This document shows positions 31,747 to 44,400 of a DNA stretch of 64,000 nucleotides, one piece after another. Origin of the DNA: Celoporthe dispersa. Its lineage: Eukaryota; Ascomycota; Sordariomycetes; Diaporthales; Cryphonectriaceae. Both the position numbers and the translations under genes were made by a program. Below the pieces are notes generated by a model. It was not told the DNA's origin. It searched no databases and was given only the letters and a program-made list of their open reading frames with translations. How positions within the stretch are numbered: position 1 is the stretch's first letter; each line of letters starts with the position of its first letter. Where the stretch lies: contig WAID01000005.1 of assembly GCA_016584495.1 (NCBI GenBank), forward strand, positions 1,438,501-1,502,500, written 5' to 3'.

Positions 31747-34700
31747 CACTACGGACGGGACACATAATCATCATGACGAGCGCGACATTGTGTGGATTCA
31801 ACCCGACTAGCTCGCGAGGCTGAGAGTGACGTCATCTACATCCTCAGCCTGGCCGACGTGCAAAGTTTGGAGTGACCAGGCTGTTACCCAGGCAGGGCAG
31901 GGCAGGGCGATATGATGATGTGTGAATCGTTACTGGGGGGGGAGGGGTGGTTTTCTTCCTTTCTATTTTATTACTATACACAGGATGCAGTGGGATCAAC
32001 CGCTCAGAACAGTCTAGACCCTGTAGTGCCCAACGAGCCAAGCATGAACCCATAGATGGTAATCACCACAATACAGATGATACCGGGCGTTATCCACCCA
32101 CCCCACCACCTCACCTGAGCGCCGGATGTCTCGGGACAGCCTAACACGGAGGGTACCCATCTGGCTTTGTCGAAAGTCCAGCTGGCTTTGAAAGAAGCAA
32201 AAAGGTATCCTTGTGTCGTTTCTGCCTGGGCGTGCAAAAAAAAAAAAAGGGGGGGGGGGGAGAATAAGAAAGCAAAAAAAAGAGCGGGAACGAGAAGCAA
32301 TGCGTGTAAGCCACCATCTGCAGGTGGTTCCCGGTGCAACCTTTGAGCATACATGCTGACCTACTAGTCTGGCTCGCCCAGCCGCTGGGGCGTGGCTTAC
32401 CAAGTATAAGATTGTCAACTGACCGACAGGAAAAAGTAAACACCAAACCGGAGCTCGGGGACGGTGTTTATGGCGGGTTCCGGACAGACCTACGACTGTT
32501 CTTCTCCAACTTGCATCTTGAAAATGACAAGAGACAAGATAGGACGAGGAGCCATCCCGAATTGCCCCGTCAGAGCGTTGTATTGTGCAACAGCTTACTC
32601 CTCAGACCCTTCCCCCCCCCTTCAGCCAAGAAAAATTGTGGAATAACAGGAGGAGAGACAGATGGGAGGAGAGAATGCTCATTCCCGCCTATTTCCGTTG
32701 TTATGCAGCCTTTGGCCGGGGGGGAGCGGCGAGCTCGGAAGCTTCGCGTTTCCCGCAAAGCCCGAAGTTGACGGTGTGACAAGGTCTGGAATCTGACAGG
32801 CGCGGCGGATCGACATCAAGTGATGATTCTGCGAGGTAAGCGCGCAGTAGTGAGAAAGACGGGCGAACAAGAAAGGGTCCCAAAAAGTTGTTTTTTTTTT
32901 TGGCGCACCGGAAACTTCGGACCAAATCCTGACCTTGACATGCATCATGGCTGATTTGTGAATGGCTGCGGTGGACTTGTGGGCAGCAGCCCATAAGCAG
33001 GGAAGGGGCACGCGCCTTACGAAATTCTGCAAGCCGCCTGCAGCTCTAGACCCCACCGAACTGGACCATGCTGCAGCCGTTGATATCGGAGGGGCTCCTT
33101 GGTGATCGGTTACTGCCTGCTCGGATCTTAGCATTGTACCAATATACCATCATACTACAACAGAGGAAGTTCTCCACTGCCTTGTCGTGGCGAGGACCTG
33201 GCTGCCCTCGGGCCCGAGATACTCCTCTTAACCTCCTTCACCCTCAGCGATGCGCGCACACATGGCCAGGCCAGGGCAGACTCGGCTCACCTATAAGGCT
33301 GGGGTGGAGGCTGGGCGTAGGTGATCGTTTCGACAGATCATGGCTCTGGCTGTGGGTACGTACCCTCTGTGGCCCGGGAGCCATGCGTCTGCCGGGCGTA
33401 ATCAGCAGCAATCACCGTCGGTCGCTTATGGTTTTTTATCGTCGGCGGGTTGGGGGTCCACGTGAGGTTGTCGATCGGCCCCGGAGGCCAAGCGGACAGG
33501 GCGAGTTTCGCTTGAGCCCACCTTCGGCCTTAGCCCTTGACGCTACTGTGAATGAGGCTCCGTAAATGCCGGCAGTTCTTGACACTGTGCCCCGGTGCTC
33601 AACCAGACTGACGTAGCTGCGATACCTGGTCGCGAGGTACCGTGTCCTGCATGGGCTGGTTGCTGCATAGGTACTCTTGATACCTCGACTGCAGAAATCG
33701 TTTGATCGCGCGCCGCTGCTGCATGCTCCTCATGTGGTGTGACCCGCGGTGCGTCCTCCGCCCCAGGTCGTACGTTCTCGGCGCGGGGAAGCCTGGGAGG
33801 AAGTACTATGAGACAACGCGCTGTCCCTCGTTCCCACAAACCGCAGTTCAGGTTGCTACCCCTACCTCACCCTGGTCCCCCAAAGCTGGCGATCACCTCC
33901 CTCGATGGATGATGTCTTCGGGAATGCCACGGTGGGAGCCGACGACGCATCGCTAAGCGCAGCTCCCAAGCTCTTTGAGTCATAAAAAGTCCAGTCCACC
34001 AAGGATTCTTGAGGTGCTCTGTCTTTGATATCCCGGTGAGTGGCCTCCTCCTAGCCACCCTCAGTTCCACGTGCACTCGTCCGAACCACAAGCCTCGAAC
34101 CATGCTGGGGTTGGGGGGACCCAAGGTCAGCCCGAACGCCAAGCCATCCACCCTCTCTCTCTCTCTCTCTCTCTGTTGCGGTGTGCTACAAGTTGAGAAA
34201 GGACGAGAGGTGACTGGAGGACACACCGGCAGGGTTAGACACTATGTATGATTGCTACCGTACTACATATGCAGTAGCATTTGGGGTCAGCAGAATGGAG
34301 AGGACAGCTGCTGAGTGGTCAATGGCGATGATCTCGTCGATTCGTTAGTACGTACTATGGCCATAATCATGGTACTACTGCAGCGGTAGCGGAGGGGGGA
34401 GGCTGGATTTGTAAGGGCGGTCGAGGGAAACCAACACTACCCACCCTTTGTCTTTTTTCTTTTTTTTTTTTTTCTTTCTCTGTCTCTCTCTGGAGGGGGG
34501 CGGTACGGCAGGCAGGGATCTCTGTCTGAGGGTATCCCCCCGCACAGTAAAGGTACAGTGCGGCGCATTCTTAGTTCTGCCAAGAACTTTGGGTATTCCT
34601 GGAGCTGCTGGCCGTCCTTTCTTCTCTTGTCTGAGAATCCCTCAGGACGACGAATTCGGAACCTTCGGACCTTGGCCTCTGAGTGCAGTGGTTTCGCTCT

Positions 34701-35399
34701 ATGGCTGCGTCGACCACTTGGGCGTATGGTGGGACCATGATCAGACAAGGCCCCAGGTCAGGCGCCCAAGGATTACTGGTCCGCTCCTGGGCAGGTCGCA
34801 GTACCTCGCATCAAAGTATCTCGACCGATGTGATGTGATGCCATCGTCGAGGTGCTCAAGGTATCTGTACCTCTTCAGTTTTTCTCCCACCGTCCCCCTC
34901 CTCTTCTTTGTCTTGTGGTGCTATACTCCATGCAGTTATGGAGACCAGAACGAATCGGATGATGTCGCTGTACCAAGCCTCTGTCTCCAACGTTCTCCGT
35001 ACTTTCTGTCACTCATAGGGCTCCATTACCAATCGCTTTCTACAGATACTCCGTACAGCAGCAGTAACTCATGGGTGCCATGACCCTCCGATGACTTGCG
35101 TATGGGTCCTGGTCCGGTGATTGAGGTATAAGACTCTACTGCCCCCCCCCCGGTGGCTTCCTTCTTGACACCACTGCTGTGCTACCTTTGTTTCCCCTTC
35201 GGGATATATTCGTCCTCGGTCTCCCTCCTCTCCCATAGGAGCTATCACACTCGTCGCGCGCCGCGTGCCCAAGGAAAACTCTACTACGAATCATCGAGAG
35301 ACCGTGTGCACGCGCACGCACACACACCGACGGTCAAATCTCCTTGGTGTCTTGCGTTGGGCACCTGTTTTACGACTACGAAGACCACAAAGTCTCGTC
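31747..35399. other. Long gene-free region upstream of the Ytp1-family gene
   Basis: 3.65 kb without a convincing gene. Contains A/G homopolymer runs (32237-32261), a CT microsatellite (34153-34174), a T run (34449-34475), C runs near 35144-35152, and a small imperfect palindrome around 34347-34378. Frames here are short, Ser/Arg/Pro-rich and without domain signals. Unusually long for a promoter; a missed non-coding transcript is possible. Confidence 0.5.
34153..34174. repeat. (CT)n microsatellite
   Basis: Uninterrupted run of about eleven CT units in the long spacer before the Ytp1-family gene. Confidence 0.9.
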
Positions 35400-37544
35400 A
35401 TGCGCTCGATAGCGAGGCCGGCTTTCAGGGCTGCCACGGCGGTAATTGTCCTGGGACTTCTGCTTCCGGCTGTCCTGGCTCACGGAGACGATGAGGCCAT
35501 GGATATGGGCGACAGCGTGGACAGTATGGCCATAGGTATCGACGAGCCCACGCCAGAGGCAGAGTATCCACCGTCATACTTCACCCATCCAGAGCACCGC
35601 GGCGTTCTTGTTGCGCATATCGGTTCTATGCTCCTGGCTTGGGTGGTTGTTTTGCCCCTAGGTAAGCTAGACGGCCCTCGAGAGCTTTTCACACTGCATG
35701 CTTTGCGAGGAGCTGCACTGACAAGGTCACGTCAGCGACCATGTTCTCCCCTAGCAAGATCCCGGTACACCCTCCCAACACAATTCGTCTTCATCGCTGT
35801 CAACGCGCTTGGCGTGCTGTTCAGCACCGTCTACAACGCAAATACCCCCGATCTATACCCGAACAACGCGCACCACAAGCTGGGCTGGCTCGTTACGTGG
35901 GTGCTGTCGGCACAGGTGCTTGTCAGCCTCCTGGGTCGTGTCGCTGGCGCGTTCAACAAGACGCAAAATGGAAGAGCCGGGGCCGACGCGATGGAGTGCC
36001 GCTCCTTCATTCCCGTGTCGCATGCTGCCATGGACGAGCACCACCAGCTCCACAGCGGACACTACAGCCCCTTGTGCAGGCACTCGAACGATAGTGGCCA
36101 GGGCACCGAGCCAAACACCGAATCCCTGAGAAGCGCTTCGTTCTCGTCTACGCCGGAAGCATTAGCGAGCCCCACGGCCGAGCCGAGGCACAAGGAATTC
36201 GCGGAAGATGAGGACGATGTCGAGGCCGATCTGCCCTCTACGCCGCGTGGCGGTGTGTTGCGCAACCTGGCGGCCAAGGTGGGGGCAAGATCTCCGTGCG
36301 CGCATGGAAGGTGCTGACGTTCGGGTACAACTTTGTCGATCGCACGAGCATGATCTTGGGCTTCATTACTCTGTGCACCGGCATTATCGCGATGGGGCGC
36401 TTCTTCGTAAGTGGGCGACACATGTTGACGATGGGCTGGCGACTCGAGACTAACGTCCTGAGCAGGAGGGTCGGCAAGTCTTCACCGGCCTGGCGCATTG
36501 GATCAAGGGCGGTATCTTCTTCTGGCTGGGGGTCCTCAATCTCGGCCGGTGGGCTGGGTGTTTTGGCGAGCTTGGATGGGTAAGTGTCACCGTCACATCG
36601 AGGAACTCTCTCCGCGGCGAAAAATGTCCGTCCACAGCAGCACTGACGGGTCATGTTTCGTGTTACAGGCCTGGAATATCCGCCCCAGGTCGGCAAGCAA
36701 GCGATGGGTACCATCGGCTGAATTTGCCGAGAGTTTTCTCATCTTCTTTTACGGCTCCACGAATATCTTCCTCGAGCATCTCGGCAATTGGGGCGGCGAG
36801 TACAGCTTTGAGGACCTCGAGCATATTTCTATTACGGTCCTCTTCCTGGGCGGTGGTCTGGTACGTCAAACTATGAATCTGATTTACCCGCTTACGCGCG
36901 GAGAGTGCGCTACACTGCGTACCCTGCGACCCGTCATCCTCCTCCCAACCTTCCTGCTGACAAGTACCGACCGACAGTGTGGCATGCTGATCGAATCCGT
37001 TCGCATCCGCGAGCTCCTCAACACGACCGTCGCCTCGGCTATCGACAAGCGCTACAGCGATGCGCACGAGCGTGAGCTGGCTCTCGAGGAGCCTGCCACG
37101 TACCGATTCTCGATGAACCCGATCCCCTCGCTCGTCATACTTCTGCTGGGCATCATGATGTCCAGCCATACGCAAGAGTCCATGATCTCGTCCATGGTTC
37201 ACAAACAATGGGGCACCATGCTCACCGGTGCATCTTTCGCCCGCGGTCTGACATATGTCCTCACCTACCTCAAGCCGCCGACCAGCTTCCTCCCGTCGAG
37301 GCCGCCTACGGAGCTCCTCGCGGCGTTCGGGCTGATGACTGGCGGGATCCTCTTCATGGCCTCGAGCGGCGATACAGTCGAGGGCATGATCCACTACAAC
37401 CTCGATGTCATGTTCATGTACACCGTCACCATGGGTCTCGTGGGCCTCTTGATGGCTTGGGAAATCATCGTCATTGCGGTCAAGGGATGGGCCGCCCGCA
37501 AAGAGGCCGGGAAACCAGTCGGCATGCGCTTTTATTCCGCCTAA
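35400..37544 (+). CDS. Ytp1-family multi-pass membrane protein (two frame shifts)
   Basis: Exons about 35400-35661, 35736-36416, 36476-36579, 36669-36860 and 36978-37544. An N-terminal signal peptide (IVLGLLLPAVLAHGDDEA) is followed by an N-terminal membrane domain (HIGSMLLAWVVVLPLG, LPTQFVFIAVNALGVLF), a charged Ser/Glu/Asp loop, and the C-terminal Ytp1 domain with many helices (FVDRTSMILGFITLCTGII, GGIFFWLGVLNLGRWAGCF, SAEFAESFLIFFYGSTNIF, GDTVEGMIHYNLDVMFMYTV). The yeast member is an integral membrane protein of unclear function, with similarity noted to respiratory-chain membrane subunits. Start at 35400 opens the signal peptide. Two shifts are needed: one C too many at 35748-35751 (before LARSRYTLPT) and one G too few in the run 36281-36285 (between AAKVG and KISVRAWK). 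The second exon's start is the least certain border. Confidence 0.88.
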
Positions 37545-38826
37545 GTGTCTCTAGAGGACGACGGTCTGGCCTCGGCTCTCATCCCCCCATCTGTGGAAGC
37601 TAGCCCAGGTGAGATATGGTTGGATTTTTCCCGATTTACTTGGCATGATGATGATCTCTCCCACGACTCTCCTTTTTGAACTCTTTTTCTTCCTTTTTCA
37701 TTTCTAGTCTACGTCACCCGTGATACCCATTATACCAACTTTTTGACAATTGGCTTTTGTTTTTCTCCCCAAGGAGCAAATCAAGACCGAAGATGGAATC
37801 GAAGACAGATGGGAACGATATGATACCCTTGCGAGATGGAGGGGAGTTGACGATCTTTTGCTTTTGGCTTCTGGCAGATAGAGAAAGAGAGATAATGTTG
37901 GTGGTAGTAGATAGTTGAAGGTAATCTTAGGAAATGAGACGAGAGGTGGCCAGTCTATCATTATATCTGATCAACGTAATGGACAGACAAATGCGTATAC
38001 AGCACACAGAGGCAGTCAGGTAGAATGGCAGTCAGCATGCAATACAAAGCAGTTTACTGTACTGACTGGCAATCCATGCTAAAGGGAGGATATGCATGAG
38101 GTTCGGCCGTTCTGGACAGTGGTACTATCCAAGCTTAATGGTTAGGACCTTCGAGGTGAGGCTCTCAGAGCCTTGGCAGCTCAACACAGGAAAGGACATC
38201 ACAAGGGAATGCAGGCGGGCTAATTGAATTAATTCAGCGCTCTACACCAATGCATAAGCGAGCGTGTCATGGTCCTCCTTCTCCTCCTGCTCCCACGGGA
38301 GGAAGAAGAGGGCCAATGTGAAGAAGTAGGTGTCTCGCTGGTAGATACGTTCCATACATCGATCGTGCTTGATACTTTTTGCGTGCGTACGTGCGTGCTT
38401 CTCTATATATACAAGTGGCGATATGATAAATAAGCAGGCCCGTGCCAGTCGCCGTTCACCAGCGAGCAGTAGGTGGGTTGGTAAGTTCGTCTCGAGGTCT
38501 TGAGCCTTTGGCTCCACACTTCACCTCAGAGAGGTGGGAGAAGGGTGCACCCTATTTGGCGTGCTTCTCTCGGAGAATGCAACCTGAACGCCTCTCGTCC
38601 TTTTGCCGACCACACTTGGGTCCCTCCTCCCAACTTTCCTCCGTTCCTCCTCCTCCCCTTGGCATAGCCAGCCCCCTTGGCTGGGCAACATCTCCGTTAT
38701 ATATATATGTACAGTTTTTTATTGATCATGGCGTGTGTCGTGGGAATGCTCATAGTTTGTCATCGTGCTAAAGGAAGAATGGGAGAAAGGCAACACAACA
38801 AAGGTCGGGAAGAAAAGAGATGGTCA
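37545..38826. other. Spacer between two convergent genes
   Basis: 1.28 kb between the Ytp1-family stop and the stop of the Ser/Thr-rich membrane protein. Pyrimidine tract at about 37670-37705; an AT dinucleotide run near 38698-38708. No gene recognised. Confidence 0.55.
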
Positions 38827-40782
38827 TCATAACGCAGCCCCATAATGTAGGCTGCTCCCATGCGCAGCCGAGCCGACGTCTGGGCCGGGGTCGCTCCAGT
38901 CGTCGAGGGTGCCGTTGGTGACTCCGCTGGTGTACTTGGAGCTCCCTTCGCTGATCTGTCGCGTGTGCGCCGCCTCGGGCCGCGACAGTGCTTCGCCTGG
39001 GCTCACCCCAGCGGACGCAAAGTTGCTGAACGGCATGCCCGGGATGCCCATGCTGCTGCTGAGGCTGCCTGACACCGGCTCCAGGTCGAACGGGTCGGAG
39101 CGGAACTTGTTGCGCTTGGTGGTGAAGCTCTCGAAGCTGACGGCGCTCACCTGGCTGTCGCGGGAGTACATAGTCGACCGGCGCCGCCCTGCTGCCGTGG
39201 TAGAACCGCTGGGCGGGCGTGATGATCCATTGGCGATGCGCAGGCCGCGGAGGTCGTAGGCCCTGTTCAGGTCGATGGTGCTCGCGTCTACTGACTGTCC
39301 CCTGGAGCGGCGGATGTCTTGGACATATGTCGACGGCTGGGGTGGCCCAGAGGACCCTGCGATGGCGTTCGTGTCGGAGAAGGGGTTGTTGTTGGTGGAG
39401 ATGGCATTGACGTCGCTGAAGGGATCCTGGCCGAAGCCGAGATCGAGGCCAGCAAAGCCTGATCCTTCGCTGCCACCGCGGGTTCTTGACACCCGTCGTC
39501 GCTGCGCCTCACGGTCGATCTCGTTATCGTCCATGCTGAGCAATGTCAAGAAGTCCGGCTTGTTAGTGAGCGGTCTCGACCGTGTTGGTGATGCCCCCTT
39601 AGCGTCCCCGTTGAGCCCGCGAGCAGCAAATATGTCGTTCTTCTCGTCATACGTTTGTTGTTGGTTGCGCGACAACCCTCCCCTGAACCGCGCCCATAAC
39701 TCCACAATCCGCTCCTTGATCGTCGTGTCGCCGTCGCCAGCCGCAGAGAAAGACGCCGAGCCCTTCCTCTCGTGGCCGATGATGACGGGTGAGGAGTCCA
39801 TGAACTGAGAGTTGCCCCTATTCATGTCCACCGAGCGGCCACTGCTGTGGGATGCAGCAATGCTGTGGATGCTCCCACTGCGGCTCAGCGTGCCGATGTG
39901 ACCGCGAACACGGCCATACTGGGCCCTCAAAGCGTTCTTGACCTTGTTGGACCGCGGTGCAGACTGATTCATGCCGTCGCGGCCCGTCGACGAGAAGCCG
40001 CGCCTCCCCCTCAGATATCCAGGCGCAGGCTCCGCCGACAAGGGGGTAAGGAGCGTGCTCCGTCGTTTCTTCAGCACCCTCCTCCTCCAGAACCAGATGA
40101 ACAGTGCCACCAAGCTGACCAGCGCCAGGCCACCGATGACGCCACCTGCCACTGCGACAGCAGATCGGTTGTTATGACTCCCGCTGCCAATGCCTGATGA
40201 CAAGGCTGATGATGCTGATGCTTCTGCCGCTGCCGCCGCTGCGTTGGTTACGGTGGAGCTGGCGGCATTCTGGCCCTGTGCTGAGGTCGACGACTGCCCA
40301 GAAGCGACACCTATTGTGGTTGTAGGCACCGCTCCGGCCGACTGCGTGTCTGTCTGCAGGAGCTCGCTCTGAGCGGCCGTGGCCGTGGCCGTGTCCGCCG
40401 TCGCCTGGGACGAGGCAGTCAGAGGGTTCGCCGTAGACGAGGCTGCGACGCTGGTGTCAGCTACACTGGTCTGCACTTGTGGTTGGACGGCCGCAGGCGA
40501 CGCGGCCTCCGGGGTAGTAGCAGAAGCAGCGACGACAACAGCGGCAGAAGAAGACGAGGTCGCAACAGCTGCGGGCGGAGGCGTCGTCGTCGTCTGCTGT
40601 ACCGCTGGTGGCGCTAGCACCTGCGACGCTGAGGACGTTGAAGAGATGGTGGAAAAACTTGAGAAAGCACTTGTCGTACTTGTTGTCTGCGTGCTGACGT
40701 CCGTCCTCGGCACCGCTGTACATCTCTTCCCGTCAAGCGTTGTAATAAACTCCCCAAGGGGAAGGTTCGCGCTCGTAGCCAT
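38827..40782 (-). CDS. Ser/Thr-rich single-pass membrane protein, wall-sensor-like
   Basis: Single exon, 651 residues from ATG at 40782. Residues 30-205 are almost entirely Ser, Thr, Ala, Gln and Val, as in heavily O-mannosylated extracellular stalks. One membrane span follows at about 208-232 (AVAGGVIGGLALVSLVALFI) with an immediate Arg/Lys stop-transfer (RRRVLKKRR), then a cytosolic tail of about 415 residues with Ser/Arg-rich stretches and repeated PFSD motifs (QDPFSDVNAI, NNPFSDTNAI). This order resembles fungal wall-stress sensors and other single-span surface proteins (Mid2/Wsc-like topology), but I see neither a WSC cysteine domain nor a signal peptide; the N-terminus MATSANLPLGEFITTLDGKR is soluble. 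The span may act as a reverse signal-anchor, or an upstream exon is missing. Function is inferred from layout only. Confidence 0.8.
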   Translation of the reverse strand: MATSANLPLGEFITTLDGKRCTAVPRTDVSTQTTSTTSAFSSFSTISSTSSASQVLAPPAVQQTTTTPPPAAVATSSSSAAVVVAASATTPEAASPAAVQPQVQTSVADTSVAASSTANPLTASSQATADTATATAAQSELLQTDTQSAGAVPTTTIGVASGQSSTSAQGQNAASSTVTNAAAAAAEASASSALSSGIGSGSHNNRSAVAVAGGVIGGLALVSLVALFIWFWRRRVLKKRRSTLLTPLSAEPAPGYLRGRRGFSSTGRDGMNQSAPRSNKVKNALRAQYGRVRGHIGTLSRSGSIHSIAASHSSGRSVDMNRGNSQFMDSSPVIIGHERKGSASFSAAGDGDTTIKERIVELWARFRGGLSRNQQQTYDEKNDIFAARGLNGDAKGASPTRSRPLTNKPDFLTLLSMDDNEIDREAQRRRVSRTRGGSEGSGFAGLDLGFGQDPFSDVNAISTNNNPFSDTNAIAGSSGPPQPSTYVQDIRRSRGQSVDASTIDLNRAYDLRGLRIANGSSRPPSGSTTAAGRRRSTMYSRDSQVSAVSFESFTTKRNKFRSDPFDLEPVSGSLSSSMGIPGMPFSNFASAGVSPGEALSRPEAAHTRQISEGSSKYTSGVTNGTLDDWSDPGPDVGSAAHGSSLHYGAAL

Positions 40783-41460
40783 CTCTACTGATGATGGTCC
40801 AAGGTCCAACAAAGTTCTTGTCTTGTGGCCGCAGGCACGCAGACACACCGGAGGGGGGGGGGGCGATTCCAGTCGCAAGATCCGGTCCCAAAAAAATTAC
40901 AGCCCACTGTACAACAGGAGCGAAATCACCTCTCAAAGGTGGTCAACGAAGCAGAAGAAGACGAGGAAGAAGACCAAAGGCCTCTCGGGCCGTCAAACTC
41001 GAGCCGGATTCATCCGGGAGAGGGCCAGAGCCGTTGTTGATAGCTGGTGCTTGGTGGAGAGGAGAGGAGGGAGGAGTTCGACCCGGATCGGAGTAGGGCT
41101 GAAAAACACACAGCGGAGGGGGTTGTCGACGTCGAGGAGGAGGGCCACGATGTTGGTTTTGTTGGATGAGAGAAATGCAGAGACGTGGCAGTTGTGCCAG
41201 ACCAGTCCTGGTAGGGTCCGGGGTGAAGGAGAGAAAGAGATCAGATCAGATCAAACTGCGCGAGGTGTGGTCTGCGACAGGACAGGGGGGGTTCCCTCTC
41301 AGGCCTGGATGGCAATTCGGAAGAGAGAGTGTTCGAAGCCGAGGCGTTAGAGGAAGAGGAGGCCCAAGGCAAGACAGCCACACACACAACACCAGAGACG
41401 AAAGTGACCAGGGAGTGTTGCCTTTCTGGTGTGTACCAGGGCAGCATAGACAACGATAGA

Positions 41461-41489
<29 letters not shown>
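41461..41489. repeat. (GA)n microsatellite
   Basis: Uninterrupted run of about 14 AG units in the upstream region of the Ser/Thr-rich membrane protein gene. Confidence 0.9.
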
Positions 41490-41492
<3 letters not shown>

Positions 41493-44400
41493 AAGGGCAG
41501 ACCAGGCCCCCGGATGAGTGAATTGCGTTGGTGGTGGTGTCGGTGGTGGTGGTGGCGGCGTCGGAAACAAAGAGAGAAAGAGAAGTTTATGGGAGGGTGC
41601 ATGGCTGTGATGTGTGCCATGTAACGAGGACTGTCTCGGTGCAACCATCTCAGAAGCTGGACCGCAACATGGCTCGGGTGCGTTTGCAACTTTGGACGTC
41701 GCCCGTGTTTGACGATGGCCTGGACGAGGCTGGGATTGGCCCGTCGAGTTGGGATCTAGTCCCGAAGAGTTGAGGCTCCAGGCACAAGATGGGGGATCCT
41801 GCAGACTTGGCGCCCTTGTTCTTCCCACTTTGGATGTGGTGGGCCCCTTGTCCTGCGACAAGTTTGAAGCACCCAAGTCAGGGGGGGGGAGGGAGGGGAG
41901 GGGACCGTCTTCGACCCGTGATGCCTGCAAGGCGCGAGCCGGACCCAACCTGGTACAGAGAGTAGGTAGAGAGTATGCAGTAGCATTGAGTGAGTGGTTG
42001 GCTCTCCCATCTGAAAAAGTCAAGTACCGTCACAGCTTGAACTGCGAGGAAGAAAGTACCCTCCCCCCCTCCCTCCTCTTGGCCCGATCATCATGACTGA
42101 GGCAGTAGGCCTCGAGGAGTGTTCACAGTCATTGACCAGGCCCTCAAAGGTAGACAAAGTAAGCCAGCAGGTATGCATACCCATATAGTACGATGACCTA
42201 TCGATCGGACATGCTATAGGATCTACGCAGATGGGCCCACAGAGAGGAGGAGGATGGGTCACGGGGGCTCAGAAGGCTGGGAGAGGAGGAGGGAACTGCT
42301 CTCAGCAGCAGGTGAGCACGGCAAGAAGGAAGGCAAGAGGCGCCTGCGACGCAACGCCTGGCCCCACTCATCAGTCCCTCGTTGAAACGTCCTTTCCCGG
42401 TCGGAAATGTTTTAGGCGTCTCCAGCTTCCCTGACCTGGTTGGCCCCATCCCCACGTGTTTTCCCGCTGGCGCCGACTCTGTCTCTCGGTGGATTCCAAT
42501 TCCGCCATTCTGCCCAAGGCCCGTGGCACCCATACAAGCCATACCACAGCGTAGTAATATACTCCTTCATGCGGTCATCTTATTGCAGGTTCGTCACTTT
42601 CCCGCAGGAGTGAGTGGTTGTTTAGCCCGGTCGAAAGAACAATCCATGAGTGCTGTAATCACAGATCCTGGTTTTGAGATTAGAGCGAGAGAGGGAGGAA
42701 CACCCTCTCTTCTGCACCAACAGCAAGTCCCGCTCCTGCCTGCGGCCAGGTCGGTGGCTGCCAGAGCTGCATTATTGTTGTTGTTGTTTTTTGTTTTTTG
42801 TTTTTTCCTTGGGTTTTTTTTCCTTCCTTTTTCTTCGAGATTTCTCAGAGGTACCTCGCGTATGTACATAGGGCTGCATAGCCATAGGGCGGCTCAAGAT
42901 ACACCCAACAGCTTCATCCCATCTCTCCTCGGCACACGCTGGCATTGACACGTAACACGTTACGCACTACTGTAGGATGGAGGCACCGCACTCGCTCTCG
43001 CTCCTGTGTGCCCTCTTCCGGGCTGCTGCAATGCACGCACGGCTCAAATGGCAGACAGACACAGTAGATGGCCGCTTCTATGTGTTCAGTATAGCAGGCG
43101 AGCTATTAAAGCCCTGTCCTCTCGAACGCACAAGGTTCCAACAACGATCGTCGAGAGAGAGAGCATGTGCAGAGTGTGCACCTCAACCTCCCCCTAGCCG
43201 AGGGTGATGATGGCTCTACGAGTGAATGGGCGGATTGATGTGCTTCTCTGGTGCAGATCATCCGGATCACCATCGTCTCATCAGCTTGGGCGGCTTCCGG
43301 CATAGCCAGACCAGATAGGTGGTCGACAGAATGCGCGTGCTGAAGAGAGAATTACTACGGGATCACCCACCCGCACACACACACACATACACAAACACAC
43401 ACAATGCATCCACTGCATTGTCGCGGCTACACAATATGCCATGGCACAGTATTCGAGTTGTTGTTGTTCCTCCGGCAGAACGGGTGTTTTCGGTGTCTGG
43501 TCGCCAACAGGATCGGCGGCACATCACACAGCGGGCGAGGTTACGCCCCAAGAATGTTAGACATGGTGAAAGAAGAAGGGTACCCCGATTTTGAGCCACC
43601 CCCGCTGGACGGAACCAAGACGTCATGACCAGGCACGAGAAGCTTTGTCTTGTGCGATCGCGTGACGATCATACTGGTACCCAGGCAGCCCAACTGCAGC
43701 TGCTCATAGGCTCTAGAGAAGCTCCGATGTGGAAAGAGCCGTGAGCCGCAAGAAAGCATACCAAGAAGACGCACCCAAGACAGCCAGCCACTATGCCCCC
43801 GAGATGTAAATAAATTTAAAATAAAAAATAAAACATCAACCAATCACAATCATGGAGGTCTGTGGGCAGGGTTAGGGTCCAGGCGCGCCAGACCACCACA
43901 GAGGGGTCAACGCCTACCCAGCTTGTCGGTCGGTCGAAGCTACGTTCATCCCTTCAAATTCTCATTCTCAATCTGTCAGTCTCATGAGATCCTGCAACCG
44001 CGGTTCTTGCTGGTAGCAGCTCCCTCCCAGGCGCTGTGGCTCTTTTCCTTGCAGCGCAGTCTTGTTTGGTTCTAGATCCCAAATGGCGGGGTTGTTTACC
44101 CCCCCTGCGCGTTCGCTCCCTCCTGTGCCACACCAACTGAACTGCAACGACAAGCCCGACTGCACCACCTCGTCTCTCTCGATCGAGTGAGTCTGTGAGG
44201 CTGAAAGGCGTGGTCCATTCCGTAGGCAGACGACACACACACGTCTCAACCTCAACAACTGGACAGACGAATGAGGCGGATCGTCTTGAATTGGCGGACT
44301 GACCTGATGACCCCGTTGGGTTTCTCTCGCTGCTTACTACTGTCTCAGTTGGGGGGTGGGCAGAATTACGAGCGAGGTTTGTGTCCCAGGTCGTCTCGAA

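Noticed and set aside
40379..41350. 323-residue plus-strand frame
   Set aside because: Ala/Val/Thr-rich complement of the Ser/Thr stalk of the minus-strand membrane protein, followed by random sequence.
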